This document shows, one piece after another, positions 43,085 through 51,245 of a stretch of 64,000 nt of DNA. A program made the position numbers and the translations under genes. The notes under the pieces were generated by a model, which worked only from the letters and a program-made list of their open reading frames with translations, did no database searches and was not told where the DNA came from. Numbering within the stretch: position 1 is the first letter of the stretch; each line of letters begins with the position of its first letter. The DNA comes from Phocoenobacter uteri (GTDB lineage: Bacteria; Pseudomonadota; Gammaproteobacteria; Enterobacterales; Pasteurellaceae), in assembly GCF_900454895.1 (NCBI RefSeq), contig NZ_UGTA01000001.1:1922001-1986000 (forward strand). Direction: 5' to 3'.

Positions 43085-43119
43085 TTAAAATTCCTTAGTA
43101 TTATAAAATTGAATGTTAT

Positions 43120-44331
43120 TTATGTTTCTGAAATTGATAAACCAATCGCTTGTTTTATCAGGCTATTTTTCACAATAGGAAGTTGATTTGTAAGGCTTAG
43201 CCCCATACCTCTGAGCAATTTTTTCATTGGATTGTTGCCTGAAAATAACTCTTTTAAGACACCCATTGCCCCCAAAAGTTTCACTGCCTCGACTTTCCGG
43301 ATTCTTTCATATTCTCGTAAATGACGGTATTCGCCAATATCCATCCCTTGTTCGAGATTTGCTTGAATTTGTTTTGCCATTTCTATGGCATCAGCAAAAC
43401 CAAGATTAACCCCAAGCCCTGCTAACGGATGGATTGTATGAGCAGCATCGCCGATTAACGCCACTCTATTTTTGGCAAAATCACGGCAATAGCGTGCAGT
43501 AAGCGGGTAAATTCCACGAGGATTTTGCAAATCGGTAGCAAGTTCACATAATCCTAATTTATTATCAAAGGCAATAGTTAATGCCTTATTAAATTCGCTT
43601 TCATCGCAGTTTACTAATTGATTGGCTTTTTCTGGTGGTAAAGACCAAACAATAGAGCAGTGATGTTCATCATTAAAAGGAAGAAAAGCGAGAATACTTT
43701 CAGGCGAGAAAATTTGCCATGCTGTTTGTTGATGAGATTCTTGGGTTTTAACATTACAAACTAATGCAGTATGTTGATACTCCCTTGAAACTAAAGGCAT
43801 ATTCATTTGCGTGCGAACCCAAGAATTTGCACCGTCCGCACCTATAATCAATTTTGATGAAATTGTTTCACCGTTGTCTAGGGTTAAAAACGCACTAGAC
43901 TCATTGATTGCAAGGTTTTTTGGGGTTGCCAAAATAATGTCTACATTATCTTGTGTGCTGACTTGTTGCCATAATGCTTGCTGAATATGTTGATTTTCAA
44001 TAATAAAACCTAACTGCTCTAAACCTAATGATTTAATTTCAGCTGAATTATTATCAAATTCAATTTTAGCAAAACTGTCTTTTTCCCAAACGTGCATTTT
44101 AGAGTAAGGGGAGCGTTTATTCTCTGGAATATTTTGCCATGCTCCAACGTTTTCTAACATTTTTTGACTTGTAAAATTGATTGCACTGACTCGATTTGTC
44201 AGTAAATTTGGCTCAAAAAATGGCAATGCACGTTCAATAATGGTAATTTTACAGCGAGCTTCTTTTAACAATGCGGCTAATGCAAGCCCTACCATTCCAC
44301 CACCAATGATGGTTATATCACTACTTTTCAT
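43120..44331 (-). CDS. ubiI: 2-polyprenylphenol 6-hydroxylase UbiI
   Basis: A 403-residue FAD monooxygenase (former visC) for the first ring hydroxylation in ubiquinone synthesis. FAD motifs are GGGMVGLALAALL, the DG motif GADGANSWVRTQMN and LIGDAAHTIHPLAGLGVNLGF. Segments shared with E. coli UbiI are NRVSAINFTSQKML, WEKDSF, LAFLPFNDEHHCSIVWSLPPE and the LIKQAIGL end. AGAGGAA favours the ATG at 44331 over a TTG one codon upstream. It is a paralogue of ubiF in this window and lies in the ubiE-MOSC-ubiI-lipoprotein string. Confidence 0.92.
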   Translation of the reverse strand: MKSSDITIIGGGMVGLALAALLKEARCKITIIERALPFFEPNLLTNRVSAINFTSQKMLENVGAWQNIPENKRSPYSKMHVWEKDSFAKIEFDNNSAEIKSLGLEQLGFIIENQHIQQALWQQVSTQDNVDIILATPKNLAINESSAFLTLDNGETISSKLIIGADGANSWVRTQMNMPLVSREYQHTALVCNVKTQESHQQTAWQIFSPESILAFLPFNDEHHCSIVWSLPPEKANQLVNCDESEFNKALTIAFDNKLGLCELATDLQNPRGIYPLTARYCRDFAKNRVALIGDAAHTIHPLAGLGVNLGFADAIEMAKQIQANLEQGMDIGEYRHLREYERIRKVEAVKLLGAMGVLKELFSGNNPMKKLLRGMGLSLTNQLPIVKNSLIKQAIGLSISET

Positions 44332-44416
44332 CAATTTATTCCTCTAACAGAAACTATGCGTAGTTTACCAATCAATTCTTAAAATCGGAATAAATTTAGA
44401 TCAATTATTTTGTGAT

Positions 44417-45202
44417 TTATGTATATTGAATGGGATCGCCAACGTGTAATGTTCCCAGTTTTGATGCATATCCAGAGATGCCAAAAACAGGTTTTTTCTT
44501 AAAAGTACGATGTTGTTGTAAATAATGGTCAATTGCTTTTTCTTTTGCTAAGGTTTGCGGATTGATGCTTGGAATGGTACAGCGTTCACAACGTTTTTTA
44601 ATGATGAGTTCGGTGTGTTCTGTTTGTATTTTTTGCCAGTTATCTTCAATAAAAGGCGGAAATGCGTCTTCTGAAATACGGCTTCCAATCACAATATTGG
44701 GACGGAAACGTTGCACATCAATATGATAATCGGCTAAGTGTTGCTGACAATGATGTAATGAAAATTCTGTTACTAAATGCACCGCTTGGCTATCTTGGAA
44801 TAAGATATTTTTAGCTGAATTGAGAGTATCCATTGGGCGAATTGCTAATAAACGGACATTACGCCCAATAATCTCACTGAGAAATTGAGCTACTGTATCG
44901 CCCTGATCAAACGCTTTTAATTCACGTTTCCAAACTTTTGAGTTAACCGTGTTAACATATTGTTTTTCAAAGGTAATGGCTCGCTGGTTAAAGATAATAG
45001 ACACATTGTTTTCATCAGGTAATACCACTTTAATATGTGATAAAATTTTATCGCTACGCTGTGTGACAAACATCCCTGTTTTTTCATCAACAATCATCAT
45101 TTCTCGGTCGTGTTTGAAACCACTCGCAAGTAAATCCACCGATGAAACAGCTATTCCCTGACAGGATTTGATAGGGTATATCCATAACTGCGTAATAACC
45201 AT
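44417..45202 (-). CDS. MOSC-domain protein (YcbX-like, without ferredoxin domain)
   Basis: A 261-residue protein with a MOSC N-terminal beta-barrel (YPIKSCQGIAVSSVDLLASGFKHDREMMIVDE) and a MOSC sulfurase-type domain (RFRPNIVIGS, RCERCTIPSINPQT with the conserved Cys). Such proteins bind molybdenum cofactor and reduce N-hydroxylated bases in E. coli YcbX. YcbX (369 aa) ends in a 2Fe-2S ferredoxin domain, which is missing here, so a separate reductase would be needed. The gene begins 23 nt after ubiE with AAGGAG before the ATG. Confidence 0.83.
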   Translation of the reverse strand: MVITQLWIYPIKSCQGIAVSSVDLLASGFKHDREMMIVDEKTGMFVTQRSDKILSHIKVVLPDENNVSIIFNQRAITFEKQYVNTVNSKVWKRELKAFDQGDTVAQFLSEIIGRNVRLLAIRPMDTLNSAKNILFQDSQAVHLVTEFSLHHCQQHLADYHIDVQRFRPNIVIGSRISEDAFPPFIEDNWQKIQTEHTELIIKKRCERCTIPSINPQTLAKEKAIDHYLQQHRTFKKKPVFGISGYASKLGTLHVGDPIQYT

Positions 45203-45225
45203 TAACTACTCCTTAGCATAATGTC

Positions 45226-45993
45226 TTAAAATTTATAGCCTCTATGCAACGCCACAATGCCCGCACTTAAATTATAATAATTTACACTTTCGAACCCAGC
45301 TTGTTCCATCATTGCTTTTAGCTCGTCTTGCTTTGGATGCATTCGGATTGATTCCGCTAAGTAACGATAACTGTCGCCATCGTTAACAACCGCTTCACCA
45401 ATTTTTGGTAAAATATTAAAAGAGTAAAAATTATAAGCTTGGCTGATAGGATCAATAATCGGTTTAGAAAACTCTAATACTAATAAACGTCCACCTGGTT
45501 TTAGGACACGGAACATTGAACGCAATGCTTTATCTTTATCGGTCACATTGCGTAGCCCAAAACTGATAATCACACAATCAAAAGTATTGTCAGCAAAAGG
45601 TAACATTTCTGCATTCGCTTGCACATAACTCACGTTACCTACCACGCCTAGATTACGCAATTTCTCACGTCCAACCTCCAGCATAGAACTGTTAATATCC
45701 GCAAGCACGACTTCGCCCGTTGACCCCACAATACGAGAAAATTTAGCGGTAAAATCGCCTGTTCCACCTGCAAGATCCAAGACTTTATGCCCTTTTCGTA
45801 CGCCACTGCAATCTATTGTAAAACGCTTCCAAATACGATGGATACCAAAAGAGAGCAGATCATTCATTAAATCATATTTACCCGCTACATTGTGAAAAAC
45901 TTGGGCAACAAGTTGTTGTTTTTCTTCTTTGGCAACGGTTTTAAAACCAAAATGGGTTGTGTCAGTTTGTTGTGATAAGGATTGATTTTTCAT
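45226..45993 (-). CDS. ubiE: Ubiquinone/menaquinone C-methyltransferase UbiE
   Basis: A 255-residue SAM-dependent methyltransferase serving both quinone pathways, matching the presence of menD and menH in the window. Motifs: FGFKTVAKEEKQQLVAQVFHNVAGKYDLMNDLLSFGIHR, SAM-binding VLDLAGGTGDFT, DCVIISFGLRNVTDKDKAL, PGGRLLVLEFSKP and the end GIVALHRGYKF. It heads the ubiE-MOSC-ubiI set; ubiJ and ubiB, its operon partners in E. coli, are elsewhere. Confidence 0.97.
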   Translation of the reverse strand: MKNQSLSQQTDTTHFGFKTVAKEEKQQLVAQVFHNVAGKYDLMNDLLSFGIHRIWKRFTIDCSGVRKGHKVLDLAGGTGDFTAKFSRIVGSTGEVVLADINSSMLEVGREKLRNLGVVGNVSYVQANAEMLPFADNTFDCVIISFGLRNVTDKDKALRSMFRVLKPGGRLLVLEFSKPIIDPISQAYNFYSFNILPKIGEAVVNDGDSYRYLAESIRMHPKQDELKAMMEQAGFESVNYYNLSAGIVALHRGYKF

Positions 45994-46035
45994 AGTGTTT
46001 TTTTAGATAAGAAAATAAGGCTAACCATAACAAAA

Positions 46036-46089
46036 AAGCGGTCAAATTTCCTTAAAAATTTGCAAATTTTTGTAAGAAAATGACCGCTT
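46036..46089. repeat. Inverted pair of uptake signals between ubiE and asnC
   Basis: AAGCGGTCA (46036-46044) and TGACCGCTT (46081-46089) flank TTTGCAAATTT. The pair lies upstream of both divergent genes, so it cannot serve as a terminator of either. Confidence 0.85.
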
Positions 46090-46195
46090 ATTATGATGCT
46101 TTTTATACAGTTTTATTTGAAATAGAAATTTAAACATTTCTTTTGATATAAAATCGAATGTTTTTTATTATCTTGTTATTTTTTTTACAAAATTT

Positions 46196-46256
46196 CGTGA
46201 TCTGGCTCACATTTTAAGAATTTAATCGTATTGAGATTATTTTTTAGCGATATAAT
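46196..46256 (+). promoter_or_regulatory. CRP-dependent promoter of asnC-udp
   Basis: CGTGA-TCTGGC-TCACA (46196-46211) is a good CRP site and TATAAT (46251-46256) a consensus -10. The operator centre is about 60 bp before the predicted start. CRP control of udp is known in E. coli. Confidence 0.75.
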
Positions 46257-46316
46257 TAGAATATATTTAAAAATAGCAGATATATTTTAATAGATAAAAT
46301 AATATTCGAGATAAAA

Positions 46317-46805
46317 ATGATGAAAAATTATCAAAATACCATTCCGACGGATCAGTTAGATCGACAAATTTTAAGGGTGTTGACACTTGATGCTCGCACG
46401 CCTTATGCGGAAATGGCAAAACAATTTAATGTAAGTGCGGGAACAATTCATGTTCGTGTTGAAAAAATGCGTCAGTCAGGTTTGATTAAGGGTACGAAGA
46501 TTCGTATCGATGAACAGAAGCTTGGCTATGATGTGTGTTGCTTTATTGGTGTTATTTTGAAAAGTGCCAAAGATAGTAATGCGGTTATTCAAAAATTATC
46601 TCAGTTTGATGAGATTATTGAAGCCTATTATACCACTGGTAATTATTCTATCTTTTTGAAAGTAATGACACATACTATCGAAGAATTGCATCATTTACTG
46701 TCAGCAAAAATTCAATCTCTTGATGAGATTCAATCAACCGAAACAATTGTTTCAATGCAAAATCCAATTAAGAGAAGTATCAATCCCTCAAAAATCGATT
46801 TTTAA
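46317..46805 (+). CDS. asnC: Lrp/AsnC-family regulator AsnC
   Basis: A 162-residue regulator close to E. coli AsnC: winged helix DQLDRQILRVLTLDARTPYAEMAKQFNVSAGTIHVRVEKMRQSG, then the ligand-binding RAM domain (LGYDVCCFIGVILKSAKD, EAYYTTGNYSIFLKVM) and QSTETIVSMQNPI. AsnC activates asnA in response to asparagine, but asnA is not beside it; udp follows after 30 nt. Two adjacent ATGs occur; the first is used here. Confidence 0.92.
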   Translation: MMKNYQNTIPTDQLDRQILRVLTLDARTPYAEMAKQFNVSAGTIHVRVEKMRQSGLIKGTKIRIDEQKLGYDVCCFIGVILKSAKDSNAVIQKLSQFDEIIEAYYTTGNYSIFLKVMTHTIEELHHLLSAKIQSLDEIQSTETIVSMQNPIKRSINPSKIDF

Positions 46806-46835
46806 TAAATTTTAACAATAATAAGGAGAATCAAA

Positions 46836-47591
46836 ATGTCAGAAGTTTTCCACTTAGGCTTAACGAAAGCAATGTTAGAAGGTGCGGAATATGCGATCGT
46901 ACCTGGAGATCCTGCACGTAGTGAGCGTATTGCTAAATATATGGATAATCCAAAATTCTTAAACTCAACCCGTGAATATACCTCTTGGTTAGGTTATATC
47001 AATGGCAAACCAGTTGTAGTATGTTCAACAGGTATCGGTGGTCCATCAGTGTCTATCTGTGTAGAAGAATTAGCACAATTAGGCGTGCGTAACTTTGTGC
47101 GTATCGGTACAACAGGGGCAATTCAACCACATATCAATATCGGTGATATCTTGATCACAACAGGTGCAGTACGTCTTGACGGTGCAAGCCAACATTTCGC
47201 ACCAATGTGTTTCCCTGCGGTTGCAGACTTTGAATTAACCCAAGCAATGTATGAGGCGGCAAAAGGCTGTGAATATCCAACTTATATCGGTGTAACTGCG
47301 TCATCTGATACTTTCTATCCAGGTCAAGAACGTTATGACACTTACACAGGTCGTGTGTGGAAAGATTATCAAGGTAACTTCAAATTATGGCAAGATCTTG
47401 GCGTAATGAACTTTGAAATGGAATCTGCAACACTTTACACAATGGCTCACGCATTAGGCTTAAAAGCAGCGATGGTTTCAGGTGTAATTGTAAACCGTAC
47501 TCAAAAAGAAATTCCAAATGAAGAAGATGCGAAAACCGTTGAAGTTCGTAGCGTAACCGCAACGATCGAAGGATTGAAAAAAGTATTGTAA
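46836..47591 (+). CDS. udp: Uridine phosphorylase
   Basis: A 251-residue nucleoside phosphorylase (253 in E. coli) splitting uridine to uracil and ribose-1-phosphate. Motifs: HLGLTKAMLEGAEYAIVPGDPARSERIA, VVCSTGIGGPSVSICVEELAQLG, RIGTTGAIQ and NFEMESATLYTMAHALG. AAGGAGAA precedes the ATG. It follows asnC closely under the shared CRP promoter and ends at a strong terminator. Confidence 0.97.
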   Translation: MSEVFHLGLTKAMLEGAEYAIVPGDPARSERIAKYMDNPKFLNSTREYTSWLGYINGKPVVVCSTGIGGPSVSICVEELAQLGVRNFVRIGTTGAIQPHINIGDILITTGAVRLDGASQHFAPMCFPAVADFELTQAMYEAAKGCEYPTYIGVTASSDTFYPGQERYDTYTGRVWKDYQGNFKLWQDLGVMNFEMESATLYTMAHALGLKAAMVSGVIVNRTQKEIPNEEDAKTVEVRSVTATIEGLKKVL

Positions 47592-47611
47592 TTTAATATA
47601 TTAAATAGCAT

Positions 47612-47650
47612 AACACCTCAAAATAATTGACATTTTGAGGTGTTTTTTTG
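47612..47650 (+). terminator. Terminator of udp
   Basis: AACACCTCAAAA (47612-47623) pairs with TTTTGAGGTGTT (47633-47644), followed by a T-run. Confidence 0.9.
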
Positions 47651-47654
47651 TGCA

Positions 47655-47685
47655 TAAAAAAACCTACCAAGCGGTAGGTTTTTTA
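47655..47685 (-). terminator. Terminator of rpsT with an uptake-signal core in its loop
   Basis: AAAAAACCTACC (47657-47668) pairs with GGTAGGTTTTTT (47673-47684) around AAGC. Arm and loop together spell ACCAAGCGGT, and the usual A/T block and ATTTGCAAAT follow, so one sequence is both terminator and uptake signal. Confidence 0.85.
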
Positions 47686-47704
47686 TCAAAATTTGCAAAT
47701 TAAA

Positions 47705-47968
47705 TTATGCTAATTTTTTGATTTGAGCTGCTAATTTAGCTTTGTGGTTAGACGCTTTATTTTTGTGAATTAAGCGTTTTGATGCCATACGATCCACAAC
47801 TTTTTGCATTTCTAAAAATGCTTTTTGAGCAACTTCTTTGTCACCAGCTTCAACTGCTGCGTAAACTTTTTTAATGTGAGTACGCATCATTGAGCGTAAG
47901 CTTGCATTGTGTTGACGGTTTTTTTCTGATTGAACCGCACGTTTTTTTGCCGACTTGATATTAGCCAA
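47705..47968 (-). CDS. rpsT: 30S ribosomal protein S20 (TTG start)
   Basis: An 87-residue primary 16S rRNA-binding protein: ANIKSAKKRAVQSEKNRQHNASLRSMMRTHIKKV, IHKNKASNHKAKLAAQI. TTG at 47966-47968, seven bases after AGGAG, gives the exact E. coli length and the conserved ANIKSAKKR start; an earlier TTG is too close to the ribosome site. E. coli rpsT also uses UUG and is autoregulated through its weak initiation, so the codon is probably functional rather than an error. Confidence 0.95.
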   Translation of the reverse strand: MANIKSAKKRAVQSEKNRQHNASLRSMMRTHIKKVYAAVEAGDKEVAQKAFLEMQKVVDRMASKRLIHKNKASNHKAKLAAQIKKLA

Positions 47969-48020
47969 GGTCAAACTCCTAAAAATATCTATATAAAATA
48001 ATACTACGCATAAATTCGAT

Positions 48021-48050
48021 TATCTATGCGACGAAATCTGTCATTTTCAA
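48021..48050 (-). promoter_or_regulatory. Predicted rpsT promoter
   Basis: On the minus strand TTGAAA (48050-48045), an 18-bp spacer and TAGATA (48026-48021), about 45 nt before the start codon. Confidence 0.5.
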
Positions 48051-48202
48051 TGAGACACGGGCTTGAAAATAATACCATTTCACACAAAGAAAACTCTCGT
48101 GGAAAAGATAGTGTGCAATTCTAACAGTTTTTTTCTGTTTTTCCCATACAAAACTGATAAAATTCCGAACAATTTTAAAAAACAAAGTAGAGAGAGATTA
48201 TT

Positions 48203-49774
48203 TTGAGTAACAAATTGATTAAATCAGGATTGATTTTCAGTTCAATGACCTTGCTTTCTCGTGTGTTAGGTTTAGTACGAGATGTGGTGATTGCCAATAT
48301 ACTAGGCACGGGCGTGTCTGCCGATGTCTTTTTATTCGCAAATCGTATCCCTAATTTTTTACGCCGATTATTTGCCGAAGGGGCATTTTCTAAGGCATTT
48401 GTGCCGGTGTTGGCGGAATATAATGCCGACGGCGAATTGGATAAAACTCGTGAATTTATCGCCAAAGTGTCAGGAACACTAGGGGGATTGGTCACGATTA
48501 TTACCCTTGTCGCAATGATTGGCTCGCCTATCGTGGCAGCTTTGTTTGGTACAGGTTGGTTTGTGGATTGGCTCAATGGTGGGGCGGACGCAGAGAAATT
48601 TACCCAAGCTTCATTACTCTTAAAAATCACTTTTCCTTATTTATGGTTTATCACTTTTGTCGCTCTTTCAGGGGCGATTTTAAATACCATTGGCAAATTT
48701 GGGGTAATGGGATTCTCACCTGTTTTGTTGAATGTGGCGATTATTGGTGTCGCTCTGTTTGGGGCAGATTATTTTCCCTCGACGGATATTGCACTCGCCT
48801 TTGGGGTCTTTTTAGGGGGATTATTACAATTTCTGTTTCAGATTCCGTTTTTGAAAAAAGAAAAATTATTAGTTAAACCCAAATGGGCGTGGCGAGATGA
48901 AGGGGTCACGAAGGTTCGCCGTTTAATGATTCCTGCCCTGTTTGGCGTGTCAGTGACTCAGGTCAATTTATTGTTAAACCAAGTGATCGCCTCTTTTTTG
49001 GTAACAGGATCGATCAGCTGGCTTTATTATTCAGATCGTTTAATTGAATTTCCACTCGGTTTATTTGGGATTGCGATTTCTACGGTCGTGTTGCCGAGTC
49101 TGTCTAAAATTGCTAAAAAGAAAGATATTGATGACCTTCAACGCCAAGCACAGTTTAATCAAACAATGGATTGGGGGGTGCGAATGGTATTGTTACTCGG
49201 TATCCCAGCGATGATTGGTATTGCTTTGCTCGCTCAGCCGTTATTGATGACAATTTTTATGCGAGGTAAATTTCAGTTAAGTGATGTGGTAGCAGCGTCG
49301 CACTCTTTAACAGTAATGTGCTTTGGTTTGATTAGCTATATGATGATCAGCATTTTAGCGAATGGTTTTTATGCCAATCAAAATACTAAAACGCCGGTAA
49401 AAATCGGGATTATCGCGGCAATCAGTAATATTTGTTTTGGCTTATTAGCGATTCCTTTTGGCTATATTGGATTAGCTATGGCATCCGCCCTTTCCGCAGC
49501 AGTGAATGCCACCTTGCTTTATCGTGGCTTATCACAACGGGGCATTTATAAACTTTCCAAAAAAACGATTATATTTAGTTTAAAATTATTGATTTCAGCT
49601 TTACTAATGGGGGCGGTCGTCAATTATTTCTCGCCAACCTTACAACAGTGGTACAGCTTAACCTTATTAGGACGAATTCATTGGCTTGCTTGGTTGATTT
49701 TATTAGCAGCAGGGCTCTATTTTGGGTGCTTGGTATTATTAGGATTACGTAAAAAAGATTTTAGAGCAGAGTAA
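48203..49774 (+). CDS. murJ: Lipid II flippase MurJ
   Basis: A 523-residue polytopic protein with about 14 membrane helices that flips lipid-linked peptidoglycan precursor to the periplasm. Conserved segments include SMTLLSRVLGLVRDVVIANILGTG, DVFLFANRIPNFLRRLFAEGAFSKAFVPVL and SWLYYSDRLIEFPLGLFGIAISTVVLPSLSK. It starts with TTG at 48203 after AGAGAGA, giving the normal MSNKLIKS start. hemG overlaps its stop by one base. Confidence 0.95.
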   Translation: MSNKLIKSGLIFSSMTLLSRVLGLVRDVVIANILGTGVSADVFLFANRIPNFLRRLFAEGAFSKAFVPVLAEYNADGELDKTREFIAKVSGTLGGLVTIITLVAMIGSPIVAALFGTGWFVDWLNGGADAEKFTQASLLLKITFPYLWFITFVALSGAILNTIGKFGVMGFSPVLLNVAIIGVALFGADYFPSTDIALAFGVFLGGLLQFLFQIPFLKKEKLLVKPKWAWRDEGVTKVRRLMIPALFGVSVTQVNLLLNQVIASFLVTGSISWLYYSDRLIEFPLGLFGIAISTVVLPSLSKIAKKKDIDDLQRQAQFNQTMDWGVRMVLLLGIPAMIGIALLAQPLLMTIFMRGKFQLSDVVAASHSLTVMCFGLISYMMISILANGFYANQNTKTPVKIGIIAAISNICFGLLAIPFGYIGLAMASALSAAVNATLLYRGLSQRGIYKLSKKTIIFSLKLLISALLMGAVVNYFSPTLQQWYSLTLLGRIHWLAWLILLAAGLYFGCLVLLGLRKKDFRAE

Positions 49775-50286
49775 TGAAAACATTGATTTTATATTTAACC
49801 ACAGATGGGCAAACGCAAAAAATTGCTCAACATATCGCAAATGAAATACAGGGCGAGATAACGTTAATTGATTTAAAAGAGCAACAAATTTCAGCAGAGC
49901 AATTAAAAGAGGCGGATCAAATCATTATTGGCGCGTCTATTCGTTATGGGCATTTTAGTCCAATGTTGAAAAAATTCATACAACAACATTATGAACTTTT
50001 AAATCAAAAAAAATCGGCATTTTTTAGTGTCAATTTAGTGGCGAGAAAAGAAGAAAAAAATACCCCTGAAACCAATTCTTATACGCGTAAGTTGTTGGCA
50101 GAAATCAGTTGGAAACCGACAGAAGCGGCTGTGTTTGCAGGGAAGTTAAGTTATCCAAAATATAATTGGTATGATCGTGCGATTATCCGCTTTATTATGA
50201 AATTAACGGGTGGCGAAACAGATACGACCAAAGAGATTGAATATACAGATTGGAATAAGGTGACGGAGTTTGCACGAAAGTTTTAA
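49774..50286 (+). CDS. hemG: Flavodoxin-type protoporphyrinogen oxidase
   Basis: A 170-residue long-chain flavodoxin-like enzyme (181 in E. coli) that oxidises protoporphyrinogen IX to protoporphyrin IX in haem synthesis, passing electrons to quinones. FMN-binding YLTTDGQTQKIAQHIA, IIIGASIRYGHFSPMLKKF and VNLVARKEEKNTPETNSY are typical. Its ATG overlaps the murJ stop (TAATG), implying coupling. It suggests that this strain has the late haem pathway. Confidence 0.9.
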   Translation: MKTLILYLTTDGQTQKIAQHIANEIQGEITLIDLKEQQISAEQLKEADQIIIGASIRYGHFSPMLKKFIQQHYELLNQKKSAFFSVNLVARKEEKNTPETNSYTRKLLAEISWKPTEAAVFAGKLSYPKYNWYDRAIIRFIMKLTGGETDTTKEIEYTDWNKVTEFARKF

Positions 50287-50400
50287 ATGTTTAAATAAAT
50301 GCTTTATTAAAATAATTTCTTTGGATTAGTGCATTTGTGATAGAATTCGCCAATTCATCAGAAAATTTATTGGTCATTATTATTATTTTTTACAGAAAAT

Positions 50401-50436
50401 TTTTTGCAAAAAGTGAAAAAAATATGACCGCTTACA
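50401..50436 (-). repeat. Reverse DNA uptake signal before rsfS
   Basis: On the minus strand GTAAGCGGTCATATTTTTTT followed by TTTTTGCAAAAA. It occupies the rsfS upstream region. Confidence 0.85.
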
Positions 50437-50463
50437 TATTTAAAATACAAGGAAAAAGATAAC

Positions 50464-50781
50464 GTGGAAAAGAATTTAGTTGATTTTTTAAAGAATACTT
50501 TAGCTGATTTAAAAGCTGAGGATATTCAAGTCATTGATGTAACAGGTAAATCAAGTATTACTGATACAATGATTGTGTGCACAGGGACATCAAGCCGTCA
50601 CGTGGCATCGATGGCGGACAATTTAACAGAAGAGAGCAAAAAAGTAGGTATTGAAGTATTTGCATCAGAAGGTAAAGTGACATCAGATTGGATTGCCGTT
50701 GACTTTGGGCAAGCAATTGTACATATCTTGCAACAAGATAGCCGTGAAGTGTATCAATTAGAGAAATTGTGGCATAGATGA
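50464..50781 (+). CDS. rsfS: Ribosomal silencing factor RsfS
   Basis: A 105-residue protein that binds L14 and blocks subunit joining in starvation. Family core DIQVIDVTGKSSITDTMIVCTGTSSRHVASMADNL, SDWIAVDFGQAIVHIL and REVYQLEKLW. It starts with GTG at 50464 after AAGGAAAAAG. It overlaps rlmH by 4 nt and begins the rsfS-rlmH-mrdA-mrdB-rlpA-dacA-queH string. Confidence 0.95.
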   Translation: MEKNLVDFLKNTLADLKAEDIQVIDVTGKSSITDTMIVCTGTSSRHVASMADNLTEESKKVGIEVFASEGKVTSDWIAVDFGQAIVHILQQDSREVYQLEKLWHR

Positions 50782-51245
50782 AAATTCAGTTAGTCGCTGT
50801 TGGCACAAAAATGCCGAAATGGGTAACAACGGGATTTGAAGAATATCAACGTCGTTTTCCTAAGGATATGCCTTTTGAATTAGTGGAAATTCCAGCTGGA
50901 AAGCGAGGAAAAAACGCTGATATTAAACGCATTCTTGATCAAGAAGGGAATGCGATGCTGAATGCCTGTGGGCGTAATCGTATTGTTACCTTAGATATTC
51001 CAGGTAAGCCTTGGACAACGGAGCAATTAGCACAACAGTTAGAAATGTGGAAAAACGATGGGCGAGACGTGAGTTTACTTATCGGTGGCCCTGAAGGTTT
51101 ATCCCAAGAATGTAAACAGCGAGCAGAACAAAGTTGGTCGCTTTCACCTTTAACTTTACCGCATCCGCTTGTGAGAGTGGTGGTGGCCGAGAGTTTATAT
51201 CGTGCGTGGTCATTAACAACGAACCACCCTTATCATCGAGAATAA
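50778..51245 (+). CDS. rlmH: 23S rRNA pseudouridine1915 N3-methyltransferase RlmH
   Basis: A 155-residue SPOUT methyltransferase modifying pseudouridine 1915 of the 70S ribosome. It has the family start MKIQLVAVGTKMPKWV, the knotted SAM site LLIGGPEGLSQECK and the end LSPLTLPHPLVRVVVAESLYRAWSLTTNHPYHRE. The mrdA ATG overlaps its stop (TAATG). Confidence 0.97.
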   Translation: MKIQLVAVGTKMPKWVTTGFEEYQRRFPKDMPFELVEIPAGKRGKNADIKRILDQEGNAMLNACGRNRIVTLDIPGKPWTTEQLAQQLEMWKNDGRDVSLLIGGPEGLSQECKQRAEQSWSLSPLTLPHPLVRVVVAESLYRAWSLTTNHPYHRE

